Positions 1 to 9,702 of a stretch of DNA of 64,000 nt are shown piece by piece. Origin of the DNA: Ensifer sp. PDNC004 (lineage in GTDB: Bacteria; Pseudomonadota; Alphaproteobacteria; Rhizobiales; Rhizobiaceae); NCBI RefSeq assembly GCF_016919405.1, contig NZ_CP070353.1, forward strand, positions 2,604,001 to 2,668,000, in the 5' to 3' direction. The translations under genes and the position numbers were made by a program. The notes beneath the pieces were generated by a model, which saw only the letters and a list, made by a program, of their open reading frames with translations, ran no database searches and was not told the DNA's origin. How positions within the stretch are numbered: position 1 is the stretch's first letter; each line of letters starts with the position of its first letter.

Positions 1-895
1 GGCGCCATCACAGGCAACGGTCGACGGCGCTCGCACTGCGTTTTCCGAGGTGGTCGGCGCCTGGTCGGCGATCGAGGTGGTGAGGCTTGGTCCGGCGCTT
101 GAGCAGAATCGCTTCGAGCGGTTCCTGTTCTACCCCGACCGCAAGAGCACGGGCTTGAAGCAGGTGCAGGCGATCATCTCGAAGAGGGACGAAAGCGCTG
201 CGGACGAAGCCAAGCTCAAGGGCAAAAGCGTTGCAGCGCAAGGCCTCGGCGCGCTCGAATACGTGCTCTACGGCACGGGCGCCGAGACGCTTCTGAACAA
301 GGACGGCGATTTCCGCTGCCGCTACGGCCTGGCGATCACCAAGAACCTCGACACCATCGCCAACGAGTTCCTGGCCGCGTGGCAAAAGCCCGACGGCATT
401 CAGGCGGCCTGGAAACATCCGGGGCCCGACAATCCCGAGTTCCGCGACAACCGCGAGGCGGCCACCGAACTGCTCGGCATTCTCGTCCATGGCGTCGAGA
501 CGGTAAAGGACCAACGGCTGAAGCCCTTCTACGAGGGCAAGGACGACAAGGGACATCCGAAGCTCGCGATCTACTGGCGCTCCAGCAACACCATGCCGTC
601 GATCGCCGCGAACGTCCGGGGGCTGAAGACCCTGTTCGATGTGGCCGACATGCAGAGCCTGCTGCCGGAAGACAGCCGCTCGGTCGCGGGTTCGGCCGAC
701 TTCGTCTTCAAGTCGGTGATCAGCATGGCCGGCAATGTCGACGGGCCGATCGACGCCGCCCTTGCCGACGAAGGCAAACGCGGCAAGCTCGCCTTCCTGT
801 CGCTCAACGTTAACGACCTGCTCAACCGCCTGAACAACGATTTCGGCGGCGCGATCGGCCTTGGCGCCGGCTTCTCCTTCGCCGATGGCGACTGA
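1..895 (+). CDS. Imelysin family (M75-like) periplasmic protein, 5' partial
   Basis: The reading frame is open to the first base, so the N-terminus, including any signal peptide and the GxHxxE motif typical of imelysins, lies outside the window. The visible C-terminal part has the family-like segment AWSAIEVVRLGP near residue 18 and ends in a glycine-rich FGGAIGLGAGFSFADGD tail. Imelysin proteins are exported and linked to iron uptake; they often sit with a di-heme oxidoreductase and a DUF1513 protein. A DUF1513 gene does follow at 2168, but corA lies between them. Family assignment is fairly safe; a peptidase activity is not implied. Confidence 0.8.
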   Translation, partial: APSQATVDGARTAFSEVVGAWSAIEVVRLGPALEQNRFERFLFYPDRKSTGLKQVQAIISKRDESAADEAKLKGKSVAAQGLGALEYVLYGTGAETLLNKDGDFRCRYGLAITKNLDTIANEFLAAWQKPDGIQAAWKHPGPDNPEFRDNREAATELLGILVHGVETVKDQRLKPFYEGKDDKGHPKLAIYWRSSNTMPSIAANVRGLKTLFDVADMQSLLPEDSRSVAGSADFVFKSVISMAGNVDGPIDAALADEGKRGKLAFLSLNVNDLLNRLNNDFGGAIGLGAGFSFADGD

Positions 896-1037
896 GAAAT
901 CCGGCGGCCCGACCGGGTGTTGACAAGGACGATTTTTGGGCGCAAAGCGCTTCCCGTGTCCGCTCTCGCGGGCACGTTTCACCACAAGGACCAACTCCCA
1001 ATGAACCCCGACAGTCGAAGTCGAGCCTTCACGCTCA

Positions 1038-1079
1038 CGACCGTCCGGTCCTGATTTGATCAGGGCTTCACGGCGGTCG
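1038..1079 (+). promoter_or_regulatory. Structured leader upstream of corA
   Basis: Nested inverted repeats: CGACCG at 1038-1043 pairs with CGGTCG at 1074-1079, and inside it CCTGAT (1050-1055) pairs with ATCAGG (1059-1064) around a 3-base loop. The hairpin ends about 15 bases before the corA Shine-Dalgarno. A TTGACA hexamer lies at 920-925. It may be a leader structure or the terminator of the imelysin gene; it has no T-tract. I recognise no known Mg riboswitch class. Confidence 0.35.
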
Positions 1080-1104
1080 GATGACTCGCCCTATGGAGCC
1101 CAAT

Positions 1105-2094
1105 ATGCTGCGCATCTTCAAAAGCCAGAACAGCCACCTCGTGCTTGTCGACATGCTCGATGGCATCGCGCTGCCGACCCCTGCCATCTGGTACGACCTT
1201 CTCAATCCCTCCTCCGAGGAGACGCGCCTGGTCGAGGGCCAGCTCGGCATCGAGATCCCGACCCGCGACGAGATGCAGGAGATCGAGCTTTCCGACCGGC
1301 TCTACCAGGAAGCCGGCGCGGAATTCATGACGATGACCGCAGCGGCCAAGCTCGACAGCGACTATCCGGTCAAGGTGCCGGTGACCTTCATCCTCAAGGG
1401 CACGACGCTGGTCACGGTGCGCCATGCGGACCCGAAGCCGTTCCAGACCTTTTCCCATCGCATCCAGAAGGCCAACGGCCAGATCTGCGAGAGCGGCGAA
1501 CTTGTGATGCTCGGCCTCCTGGAAGCGATCATCGACCGCACGGCGGACGCGCTGGAGCGCGCCGGCAGCGAGGTCGACGCGATCTCGCGCGAAGTGTTCC
1601 GCAAGACCAATGCCAGCGCTACCAAGAAGACGCGCAACCTGCAGTCGCTGATCGAGCAGATCGGCCAGAAGGGCGATCTGTTGACGGTCATTCGCGAAAG
1701 CCTGGTCAGCATCGGCCGGCTCGTCGCCTATCACGTGGCGCTCGAAGGCATGGGGCCGCGCAAGGCCGGCAAGGAGAGCCGTCAGCGGATCAAGCTGATC
1801 CAGCGGGACGCGACCTCGCTTGGCGACCACGCGCTGTTTTTGTCGAACAAGATCAACTTCCTGCTTGACGCAACGCTCGGCCTTATCAATCTCGAGCAGA
1901 ACCAGATCATCAAGATCTTCTCGGTTGCCGCCGTCGTCTTCCTGCCGCCGACGCTGGTCGCCTCGATCTACGGCATGAACTTCGGGGTAATGCCGGAACT
2001 GCAGTGGGAATTCGGCTACCCTGCGGCACTGATGCTGATGGTGATCTCGGCAATCGTGCCCTATTTCTACTTCAAGCGCCGGGGCTGGCTCTGA
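1105..2094 (+). CDS. corA: CorA family magnesium transporter
   Basis: Inner-membrane Mg2+/Co2+ channel of the CorA/MRS2 type. A long cytoplasmic N-terminal domain with helical stretches is followed by two C-terminal membrane segments. The signature YGMNF comes at the end of the first segment, the periplasmic loop starts with FGVMPELQW, and the second segment ends in basic FKRRGWL. The chosen ATG at 1105 has GGAG seven bases upstream; an in-frame ATG at 1081 has none, so the protein is 329 aa. It separates an imelysin gene from a DUF1513 gene that are usually neighbours, and a strong hairpin follows it. Confidence 0.92.
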   Translation: MLRIFKSQNSHLVLVDMLDGIALPTPAIWYDLLNPSSEETRLVEGQLGIEIPTRDEMQEIELSDRLYQEAGAEFMTMTAAAKLDSDYPVKVPVTFILKGTTLVTVRHADPKPFQTFSHRIQKANGQICESGELVMLGLLEAIIDRTADALERAGSEVDAISREVFRKTNASATKKTRNLQSLIEQIGQKGDLLTVIRESLVSIGRLVAYHVALEGMGPRKAGKESRQRIKLIQRDATSLGDHALFLSNKINFLLDATLGLINLEQNQIIKIFSVAAVVFLPPTLVASIYGMNFGVMPELQWEFGYPAALMLMVISAIVPYFYFKRRGWL

Positions 2095-2111
2095 GCGTTT
2101 AAGGTGCCAAG

Positions 2112-2138
2112 ACAAACGGCGGCACAGCCGCCGTTTGT
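2112..2138 (+). terminator. Hairpin after corA
   Basis: A perfect 12-bp stem (ACAAACGGCGGC at 2112-2123, complement at 2127-2138) closes on a 3-base loop. The right arm ends in TTTGT rather than a long T run. It lies 18 bases after the corA stop and 30 bases before the next start. Confidence 0.7.
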
Positions 2139-2167
2139 GCGGAAATTCCATGACTGGGGACAATGGC

Positions 2168-3253
2168 ATGACAGCCGCCACAGGCCTGATCGACCGACGC
2201 AGTTTCCTGAAAGTGGCGGGCGCTGCCTGGATGGCGAGCCTTGCGCCCGACCGGGCCTTCGCTCTGACCCGGGCGGATGCGGTCTTCGCCTCGGCCTTCA
2301 TGGCGCCTGATGGCAGCTATGGCGTTGCGACGCTGACGGAAGCCGGCGAGATCATCGACAGCACGGCGCTGCCGGCCCGAGCCCACGGCATGGCCTATTC
2401 GCCGGCCAGCCGCCGCGCCGTCGCGTTTGCCCGCAGACCCGGCACCTATGCGATGATCCTTGCGACCGATGGCTCGGCCGAGCCGGTGGTCATTGTCGCG
2501 GCCGACGGCCGGCATTTCTACGGCCACGGCTGCTTCTCAGGAGACGGCAAGCTGCTCTATGCCACCGAGAACGACTTTGCCGCCAACCGCGGCATGGTCG
2601 GTATCTATGACGGCAGCGATAACTTTGCTCGCATCGGCGAATTCCCGACCTATGGCATCGGCCCGCACGACATGACGCTGAGCGCCAACGGGAAACTGCT
2701 GGCGATCGCCAATGGCGGCATCGAGACCCATCCGGATTTCGGCCGCACCAAGCTCAATCTCGACCACATGCAGCCGAGCCTGACGCTGGTCGATACCACG
2801 ACCGGCGCGTTGGTGCAGAAGCACGGTCTGCCGGATGATCTCAGCCGTCTGTCGACCCGGCATGTCGACATCGGCCCGAAGGGCGAAATCTGGTTTGCCT
2901 GCCAATACGAAGGTGCGCGCAACGATCTGCCGCCGCTCGTCGGCTCGTTTTCCCAGGGAGAGGACCTGAAGTTCCTGTCGCTGCCCGAGCGCACGACGGA
3001 AGCGCTGGCGAACTATGTCGGTGCCATCGCCGTCAACCGGAACGAGGGACTGATCGGGCTGACGTCTCCGAAGGGCGGCGTGGCGGTGACGCTCGACGCA
3101 CGAACCGGCGCGGTGCTGAAGCAAGAGCGCGTCGTCGATGCGGCGGGGGTCGCCAGCGCCGATCACGGCTTTGCCGTTTCCTCCTATGACGGTCACTTCA
3201 AGGCCAACAAGAGCCGCGTGGCCTGGGACCAGCACATCGTGCGGCTGGTTTAG
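2168..3253 (+). CDS. DUF1513 domain protein, Tat-exported beta-propeller-like
   Basis: Exported protein of about 361 aa. The N-terminus carries a twin-arginine motif, DRRSFLKVAG, followed by a hydrophobic stretch, so Tat export to the periplasm is likely. The rest has repeated short beta-rich units (for example HFYGHGCFSGDGKLLYATEND and HDMTLSANGKLLAIANGG), as in DUF1513 proteins with a propeller-like fold. These proteins accompany imelysins in iron-linked operons; the biochemical role is unknown. The ATG at 2168 has GGGGA seven bases upstream, which beats the ATG at 2150 and TTG at 2135. Confidence 0.82.
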   Translation: MTAATGLIDRRSFLKVAGAAWMASLAPDRAFALTRADAVFASAFMAPDGSYGVATLTEAGEIIDSTALPARAHGMAYSPASRRAVAFARRPGTYAMILATDGSAEPVVIVAADGRHFYGHGCFSGDGKLLYATENDFAANRGMVGIYDGSDNFARIGEFPTYGIGPHDMTLSANGKLLAIANGGIETHPDFGRTKLNLDHMQPSLTLVDTTTGALVQKHGLPDDLSRLSTRHVDIGPKGEIWFACQYEGARNDLPPLVGSFSQGEDLKFLSLPERTTEALANYVGAIAVNRNEGLIGLTSPKGGVAVTLDARTGAVLKQERVVDAAGVASADHGFAVSSYDGHFKANKSRVAWDQHIVRLV

Positions 3254-3266
3254 CGCCAAAGCGATC

Positions 3267-3821
3267 TCAGGCCGAAAAGCGGCCGTCGCCCGAGAGCCTT
3301 GCCAGATCGTTCCAGCGATAGGCGGTCTGGTCGTGGTTTTCGCCACCGAGACTCACCTGTCCCTGGCCGACGGCAACGGCGCCGAGGCGCTCGTAGAAAC
3401 CCCGGCTCGGGTTGCTGGAAAGCACCCAGGCAAAGAGCGACTTGCCGCCCAGTTCCCGGCAGTGGCCGGCGACGCTGCGCACGAGTGCCGAGCCGATGCC
3501 GGCCCCCTGGAACTCCTTGAGGATATAGAGCGCATAGAGTTCCCGGTCGAACCGCGGCGGCATCGAGCGCGCTTTGCCGTAATTGGCAAAGCCGATCACC
3601 CTGTTCGTGCTCATGTCAACCGCAACCAGATGGAACACATCGGCGATGCGCATGCGCCTTGCGTGACGCAGCGCCTGTTCCTCGCTGCTCATGCCGTCGA
3701 GAAAGGCATCGGAAATCAGCCCGCGGAACGTCGATCGCCAGGTTTCGACGATAACGGAGGCGATCATCATGATGTCATCCGGGCCGGCCGGGCGGATGTC
3801 GATGCGTCTGAAGCTCTTCAT
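3267..3821 (-). CDS. GNAT family N-acetyltransferase
   Basis: Predicted cytoplasmic acetyl-CoA-dependent acyltransferase of about 184 aa. The GNAT core is visible: a beta strand ELYALYIL, then the acetyl-CoA loop FQGAGIGSALV (the Q/RxxGxG/A motif), then LFAWVLSSNPSRGFYERLGA, a typical motif B region ending in the FYERLG stretch. The substrate cannot be read from the sequence. The start at ATG 3821 (MKSFRRIDIRPA) gives a normal GNAT N-terminus; no strong ribosome binding site is seen. It is convergent with the DUF1513 gene, 13 bases apart, and divergent from tspO. Confidence 0.85.
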   Translation of the reverse strand: MKSFRRIDIRPAGPDDIMMIASVIVETWRSTFRGLISDAFLDGMSSEEQALRHARRMRIADVFHLVAVDMSTNRVIGFANYGKARSMPPRFDRELYALYILKEFQGAGIGSALVRSVAGHCRELGGKSLFAWVLSSNPSRGFYERLGAVAVGQGQVSLGGENHDQTAYRWNDLARLSGDGRFSA

Positions 3822-3904
3822 GGCGATGATATAGGTGACACATCGCGGCTTCAAAACGGCAAGGCCGCTGGAAAGCGTCAAAGTTTGTTCTATCTGTCGA
3901 AGCC

Positions 3905-4357
3905 ATGAACAGACCGATCGTTTACACAATCTTCATCGCCGCCGTTCTCGGCCTCGGCCTTCTCATCGGCTACAACAACATCCCCGGCGAATGGTACCAG
4001 TCGCTGGCAAAACCCGCCTTCAATCCGCCGAACTGGGTCTTCGCGCCCGTCTGGTCGATCCTCTACGTGATGATCGGCATCGCCGGTGCCAGGATCTTTC
4101 TCGACCATCGCCGTACCGCCGCCATGCGCCTGTGGCTGGCGCAGATGATCCTCAACTTCCTCTGGTCGCCGCTGTTCTTCGGCATGCAGGATATCTCGTC
4201 GGCGTTGATCGTCATCCTTGCGCTCGTGATCGCGGTCGCCGGCTTCGTCATAGCAAGCTGGCAAAGAGACCGTCTTTCGGCCCTGCTGTTCCTCCCCTAT
4301 CTCGCCTGGGTTGCGTTTGCGACCGCACTCAACAGCGCGATTTTGCTCATGAATTGA
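3905..4357 (+). CDS. tspO: TspO/MBR family tryptophan-rich sensory protein
   Basis: Small integral membrane protein of 150 aa with five predicted hydrophobic helices. It is the bacterial relative of the mitochondrial peripheral benzodiazepine receptor and binds porphyrins. Typical family signatures are present: WYQSLAKPAFNPPNWVFAPVWSILYVMIG in two pieces around residues 27-55, and a later NFLWSPLFFG segment. In rhizobia and purple bacteria TspO modulates gene expression in response to oxygen or nutrients. It stands alone, divergent from the GNAT gene and followed by the thioesterase gene. Confidence 0.93.
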   Translation: MNRPIVYTIFIAAVLGLGLLIGYNNIPGEWYQSLAKPAFNPPNWVFAPVWSILYVMIGIAGARIFLDHRRTAAMRLWLAQMILNFLWSPLFFGMQDISSALIVILALVIAVAGFVIASWQRDRLSALLFLPYLAWVAFATALNSAILLMN

Positions 4358-4433
4358 ACTTGTCGGACCTTCATGAGCGTGCCACTGTCCGCCCAGCATA
4401 ATGATGCCGCGCGACACAAAGGCCCGTGGACTG

Positions 4434-4886
4434 ATGGACGACCGCGATCCCCCCGATTTCCGAAACCGTATCCGCAACAGTTTTGCGCGGCAGGCGGCGA
4501 TGCGCACGATCGGTGCCGAACTGACGCTGGTCGAGCAGGGCACGGTCGAAATCGAGCTGCCCTTCGACGACAAGCTGACGCAGCAGCATGGCTTCCTGCA
4601 CGCCGGCGTGATCTCCGCAGCGCTGGATTCGGCCGGCACCTATGCGGCCTATTCGGTGATCGACCCGGATGCCTCGATCCTGACGATCGAATTCAAGGTC
4701 AACCTGCTTTCGCCCGGACGTGGCGAGCGGTTCCTTTTCCGCGGCGAGGTGACCAAGCCCGGCTCGACGATCATCGTTTCCGACGGTCGCGGCTATGCGA
4801 TCCGCTCCGACGGACCGGCAAAGCTGATCGCGTCGATGACCGGAACGATGATGGTGGTGCGCGGACGCGAAGGGATCGAAGGATGA
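4434..4886 (+). CDS. PaaI-type hot-dog thioesterase
   Basis: Predicted acyl-CoA thioesterase of about 150 aa with the hot-dog fold. The signature QQHGFLHAGVISAALDSAGTYAA matches the PaaI core, where the glycine-rich helix and the acidic residue D/E take part in catalysis; a second block is FKVNLLSPGRGERFLFRGEV. The natural substrate is unknown. An ATG at 4401 exists without a ribosome site; the ATG at 4434 has GTGGA just upstream and was chosen. Its stop codon overlaps the ATG of the nucleosidase gene (ATGA at 4883), so the two are translationally coupled. Confidence 0.85.
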   Translation: MDDRDPPDFRNRIRNSFARQAAMRTIGAELTLVEQGTVEIELPFDDKLTQQHGFLHAGVISAALDSAGTYAAYSVIDPDASILTIEFKVNLLSPGRGERFLFRGEVTKPGSTIIVSDGRGYAIRSDGPAKLIASMTGTMMVVRGREGIEG

Positions 4887-5521
4887 GTTTTGCCGTCAAG
4901 GACGTTGCCGGACGCAAGGTGCTCTACGTCATGGCCGTGGATGCCGAATACGGTCCGCATCTGAAGCGCCGGATCAAGCCGCTGATGACCGGCGTCGGCC
5001 CCGTTGAGGCGGCCGTCGTGTTGACGCGCACGCTTGCTGAACTCGCGGCCGAGCGGGCCCTGCCCGATCTCGTCGTTTCCCTCGGTTCGGCGGGTGCGGC
5101 CAAGCTCGAACAGACGGAAGTCTACCAGGCTGTTTCCGTCGGCTACCGCGACATGGACGCCTCGCCGCTCGGCTTCGAGAAGGGGAGAACGCCGTTTCTC
5201 GACCTTCCGGCCGTGGTGCCGCTGCCGCTGCGCATCCCCGGCGTGCCCGAGGCGCGGCTTTCGACTGGCGCCAACATCGTTTCGGGCGCTGCCTATGATG
5301 GGATCGACGCCGACATGGTGGAGATGGAGACCTTCGCGGTCTTACGCGCCTGCCAGTCCTTCGGAACTCCCTTGATTGCGCTTCGCGGCATTTCCGACGG
5401 CAAGGCCGAACTGAAGCATGTCAACGACTGGACGGAGTATCTTCACGTCATCGACGAGAGGCTTGCAAGCGTGATCGACCGGTTGGAGAATGCGGTCTTG
5501 AGTGGCGCGATCCCGCTCTAA
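4883..5521 (+). CDS. mtnN: 5'-methylthioadenosine/S-adenosylhomocysteine nucleosidase-like phosphorylase superfamily protein
   Basis: Cytoplasmic enzyme of about 212 aa, predicted to hydrolyse MTA and SAH to adenine plus the thioribose, recycling by-products of SAM-dependent reactions. Fold markers: the start VLYVMAVDAEYG, the glycine loop MTGVGPVEAA, the block LVVSLGSAGAA, and DADMVEMETFAVLRAC, where the Met-Glu pair binds ribose. A catalytic Asp is in LRGISDGKAE. The frame runs open upstream to 4373 but that part is a shadow of the thioesterase gene. A 6-bp hairpin (CCCGGA, 5525-5540) follows the stop. Confidence 0.85.
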   Translation: MSFAVKDVAGRKVLYVMAVDAEYGPHLKRRIKPLMTGVGPVEAAVVLTRTLAELAAERALPDLVVSLGSAGAAKLEQTEVYQAVSVGYRDMDASPLGFEKGRTPFLDLPAVVPLPLRIPGVPEARLSTGANIVSGAAYDGIDADMVEMETFAVLRACQSFGTPLIALRGISDGKAELKHVNDWTEYLHVIDERLASVIDRLENAVLSGAIPL

Positions 5522-5615
5522 AACCCCGGAATTGTCCGGGTGCAATTGAATCGTTGCGTCGATGGCGGGCTTTCATTAAAGGCTCGCCATGATCAAGCTT
5601 GTTTGAAGGCACCCA

Positions 5616-7178
<1,563 letters not shown>

Positions 7179-7217
7179 ACGCGCGGACGCATCTGCTGCG
7201 TCGGCGATAGAAACGTT

Positions 7218-7245
7218 AAAGGGCGTGCTTCGGCGCGCCCTTTTT
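7218..7245 (+). terminator. guaA Rho-independent terminator
   Basis: An 11-bp stem with one G-U pair (AAAGGGCGTG at 7218-7227 against CGCGCCCTTT) is capped by a CTTCGG tetraloop motif and followed by a run of T from 7241. It lies 39 bases after the guaA stop codon. Confidence 0.9.
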
Positions 7246-7278
7246 GCGTCCCGGCACAGTCGCCGCCCGCATGCAGCC

Positions 7279-7725
7279 CTACTTCACCGCGTCGCGCATC
7301 CCATCGCGCAGTTTTCGGACCCGTTCGTTGAGGTCGATCATTTCCGGTACGGTAAAGCCGGAATTTTCCAGGAGCGCATCGGTCAGGCAACCGGTCTTCA
7401 CGTGCAGGCTGCGCCCTTTCGCGGTGAGATGGACCTCGACCTGCCGCTCGTCCGTGACGCTGCGATGCCGCCCCAGGAAGCCGGCGGCTTCGAGGCGCTT
7501 CACAGCCGGCGTGATGGTGCTCGATTCCAGACCCAGCCGATCGGCAATCGCCGAAATCGTCAGCCCATCCCGTTCCCAAAGCGTGCTCAGGACGAGATAC
7601 TGCGTATAGGTCACGCCGAGTGCATCGAGCATCGGCTTGTAGACGCGGTTGATGGCGATCGACGCCGAGTAGATCGAGAAACAGAGCTGGCTGTCGAGCG
7701 GCAGCGTTGTCGGGTCGTCGGACAT
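7279..7725 (-). CDS. OhrR-like MarR family redox regulator
   Basis: Winged-helix repressor of 148 aa. The N-terminal LDSQLCFSIYSAS carries a cysteine where OhrR proteins have their peroxide-sensing Cys, and GVTYTQYLVLSTLWERDGLTI matches the OhrR core. The HTH with wing spans roughly residues 55-95 (ADRLGLESSTITPAVKRLEAAG). OhrR releases DNA when organic hydroperoxides oxidise that Cys. It is divergent from an exported alpha/beta hydrolase rather than from ohr, and repeated TATCGCGATA motifs lie between them. The open frame to 8562 is spurious; the ATG at 7725 gives the natural start. Confidence 0.85.
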   Translation of the reverse strand: MSDDPTTLPLDSQLCFSIYSASIAINRVYKPMLDALGVTYTQYLVLSTLWERDGLTISAIADRLGLESSTITPAVKRLEAAGFLGRHRSVTDERQVEVHLTAKGRSLHVKTGCLTDALLENSGFTVPEMIDLNERVRKLRDGMRDAVK

Positions 7726-7768
7726 TCCGGCCTCCTTGCGGCGTTTGCGGCCTTTCGCCGCGAAATTA

Positions 7769-7846
7769 GATATCGCGATAATTAATATCTTTACAAGAAA
7801 ACCGAGTCGCCGTATACGATGACTATCGCGATAATAAATATCGCGA
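7769..7846. promoter_or_regulatory. Operator region between ohrR-like gene and hydrolase
   Basis: Perfect 10-bp palindrome TATCGCGATA occurs at 7771-7780 and 7824-7833, and a third half-extended copy TATCGCGA at 7839-7846. Each is followed or flanked by AT-rich TAATATC or ATAAATATC. The first is inside a wider AGATAT/ATATCT inverted repeat (7769-7790). The spacing and placement 45-150 bases from the two starts fit operators for the divergent MarR-type regulator. Confidence 0.65.
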
Positions 7847-7872
7847 AAACAACTTACCGAAGGAGATCCGAA

Positions 7873-8631
7873 ATGCTCAAGTCCCTGATCACCGCCGCTG
7901 CTTTCGCCCTCTCCGCAAGCGCGCTGACACCGGCCCACGCGGCCCCCGCCACCAAGAATGTCGTGCTCGTTCACGGCGCCTTTGCCGACGGCTCCGGCTG
8001 GCAGGGCGTCTACAACATCCTGAAGAAGGACGGCTACAACGTCACCATCGTCCAGAACCCGACTGTGACGCTTGCCGGCGACGTTGCGGCCACCAAGCGT
8101 GCGATCGCCGCGCAGGACGGACCGGTCGTGCTCGTCGGCCACTCCTATGGCGGCGTGGTCGTTTCGGAAGCCGGCACCGACGAGAAGGTGAAGTCGGTCG
8201 TCTACATCGCCGCCTTTGCGCCGGATAAGGGCGAGTCCGTTTCCTCGCTCATCGCCAACCCGCCGGCCGGCGCGCCCGTTCCGCCGATCCTGCCGCCGGT
8301 CGATGGCTTCCTCTCGCTCGACAAGGAAAAGTTCACTGCCGCCTTCGCGGCCGATGTCGATCCTGAGCTTGCCGCCTTCATGGCCGACTCCCAGGTACCG
8401 TGGGGCATTGAAGCGACAACCGGCGCCGTCACCGCTCCGGCGTGGAAGCAAAAGCCGAGCTTCTACCTGGTCGCGACCGACGACCACATGATCCCGCCGG
8501 CCGCCCAGCGCCAGATGGCAAAGCGGGCGGGTTCCACCGTCGTCGAGACACCCGGCAGCCACGCCATCTACGTCTCCAAGCCCGAGGCGGTGGCCGCGAT
8601 CATCGAGCAGGCCGCGCAGGCGAGCGAATAA
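7873..8631 (+). CDS. Exported alpha/beta hydrolase
   Basis: Predicted periplasmic esterase-like enzyme of 252 aa. A signal peptide (MLKSLITAAAFALSASA, then PAHAA, cleavage near residue 24) precedes the fold. The oxyanion block VLVHGAFADGSGW and nucleophile elbow VGHSYGG (Ser91) are clear. The acid is likely in LVATDDHMIP and the catalytic His in PGSHAIYVS. This subgroup resembles plant salicylate-esterase-type hydrolases and is common in rhizobia. AAGGAG lies seven bases before the ATG. It is divergent from the OhrR-like gene, so induction by oxidants or related small molecules is plausible. Confidence 0.87.
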   Translation: MLKSLITAAAFALSASALTPAHAAPATKNVVLVHGAFADGSGWQGVYNILKKDGYNVTIVQNPTVTLAGDVAATKRAIAAQDGPVVLVGHSYGGVVVSEAGTDEKVKSVVYIAAFAPDKGESVSSLIANPPAGAPVPPILPPVDGFLSLDKEKFTAAFAADVDPELAAFMADSQVPWGIEATTGAVTAPAWKQKPSFYLVATDDHMIPPAAQRQMAKRAGSTVVETPGSHAIYVSKPEAVAAIIEQAAQASE

Positions 8632-8659
8632 GCGGCCTCAACGGACAGCGACAGAAATG

Positions 8660-8684
8660 GGGGCGAAGCGCGAAGCTTCGCCCC
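8660..8684 (+). terminator. Hairpin after alpha/beta hydrolase
   Basis: A perfect 10-bp stem GGGGCGAAGC (8660-8669) pairs with 8675-8684 around a 5-base loop and is followed by TTCGCTT. The rest of the 8632-8888 gap holds nothing I recognise. Confidence 0.7.
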
Positions 8685-8888
8685 TTCGCTTGTCTCCAGG
8701 GCCAGCCTAACGACCAATCCGCGTGGAACCCTGCTCCACCGTCGCCATCATTGGTTAGAGCTTCTGACCACGCCATCCTCGATTGGCCGCTCGATCGAAC
8801 GGATCGCCTTTTCTATCCTCCGTCTCATCAACTCAGGGGCATCAGCACCCGAGCCAATCAGAAACGGACCTCTTGAAAGGCGATACCC

Positions 8889-9623
8889 ATGGATAATGTT
8901 GAGGGAAAAGTCGTGGCCATCACCGGCGCAAGCAGCGGCATCGGCGAAGCCACCGCCAAGCGGCTGGCTGCGGCCGGCGCCAAGGTGGTGATCGGTGCAC
9001 GCCGAGCCGACCGGCTGGAGCGCATCGCCGACGAAATCGCCGCTGCCGGCGGCGAAACGCGCTTTCGCGTGCTCGACGTTAACGACCGCGACGACGTTGC
9101 CGCCTTCGCCCGCTTTGCCCAAGCCGAATTCGGGCGCCTCGATGTCATCGTCAACAATGCCGGCGTGATGCCGCTGTCGCCGCTGGCAGCGCTCAAGATC
9201 GACGAGTGGGACCGCATGGTCGACGTGAACATCAAGGGCGTGCTCTAAGGCATTGCCGCTGCCCTGCCGATCATGAGTGCGCAAGGATCCGGGCAGATCA
9301 TCAACATCTCCTCGATCGACGGCCATTCGGTGTCGCCGACGGCCGCCGTCTATTGCGCCACCAAGTACGCCGTCCGGGCGATCTCGGACGGCCTGAGGCA
9401 GGAGACCGACCGCATCCGCGTTACCGTCATCTCGCCCGGAACAACGACCTCCGAGCTCGCCGATACGATCAGCGACCACATCGCGCGCGAGGCGATGAAG
9501 GAATGGCGGGCCGTCTGCATCACTCCCGACGCCGTTGCATCGTCGACCTCCTACGCCGTCGGCCAGCCCAACGATGTCGACGTCAGCGAGATCATCGTGC
9601 GCCCGACGGCGAGCCCGCATTGA
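8889..9623 (+). pseudogene. SDR family oxidoreductase interrupted by one in-frame TAA
   Basis: A classical short-chain dehydrogenase of about 244 codons is visible in a single frame: cofactor loop TGASSGIGEA, then NNAGVMPLSPL, then the active site block with Ser in ISSID and YCATK (Tyr-x-x-x-Lys), then ISPGTTTSEL. The frame is broken only at 9246-9248 by TAA, between NIKGVL and GIAAALP, where relatives usually have Tyr (TAT or TAC). Everything before and after is intact and in phase. It is therefore a recent nonsense mutation, a sequencing error, or a readthrough case. AAAGG precedes the ATG. Confidence 0.85.
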
Positions 9624-9654
9624 GGCGATCCGCTCCTGGGATCAAAGCGACAGA

Positions 9655-9682
9655 AGGCACGCCTGGAGCGTGCCTTTTCTTT
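9655..9682 (+). terminator. Terminator after the SDR gene
   Basis: A perfect 8-bp stem AGGCACGC (9655-9662) pairs with GCGTGCCT (9668-9675) around CTGGA and is followed by TTTTCTTTC. It isolates the SDR gene from the ArsR gene. Confidence 0.85.
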
Positions 9683-9702
9683 CTGCAGCAGCATAAAAAT
9701 CA

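Noticed and set aside
7726..8562. N-terminal extension of the OhrR-like protein up to 8562
   Set aside because: It would be antisense to the exported hydrolase and cover the divergent operators; the family start at 7725 is normal length.
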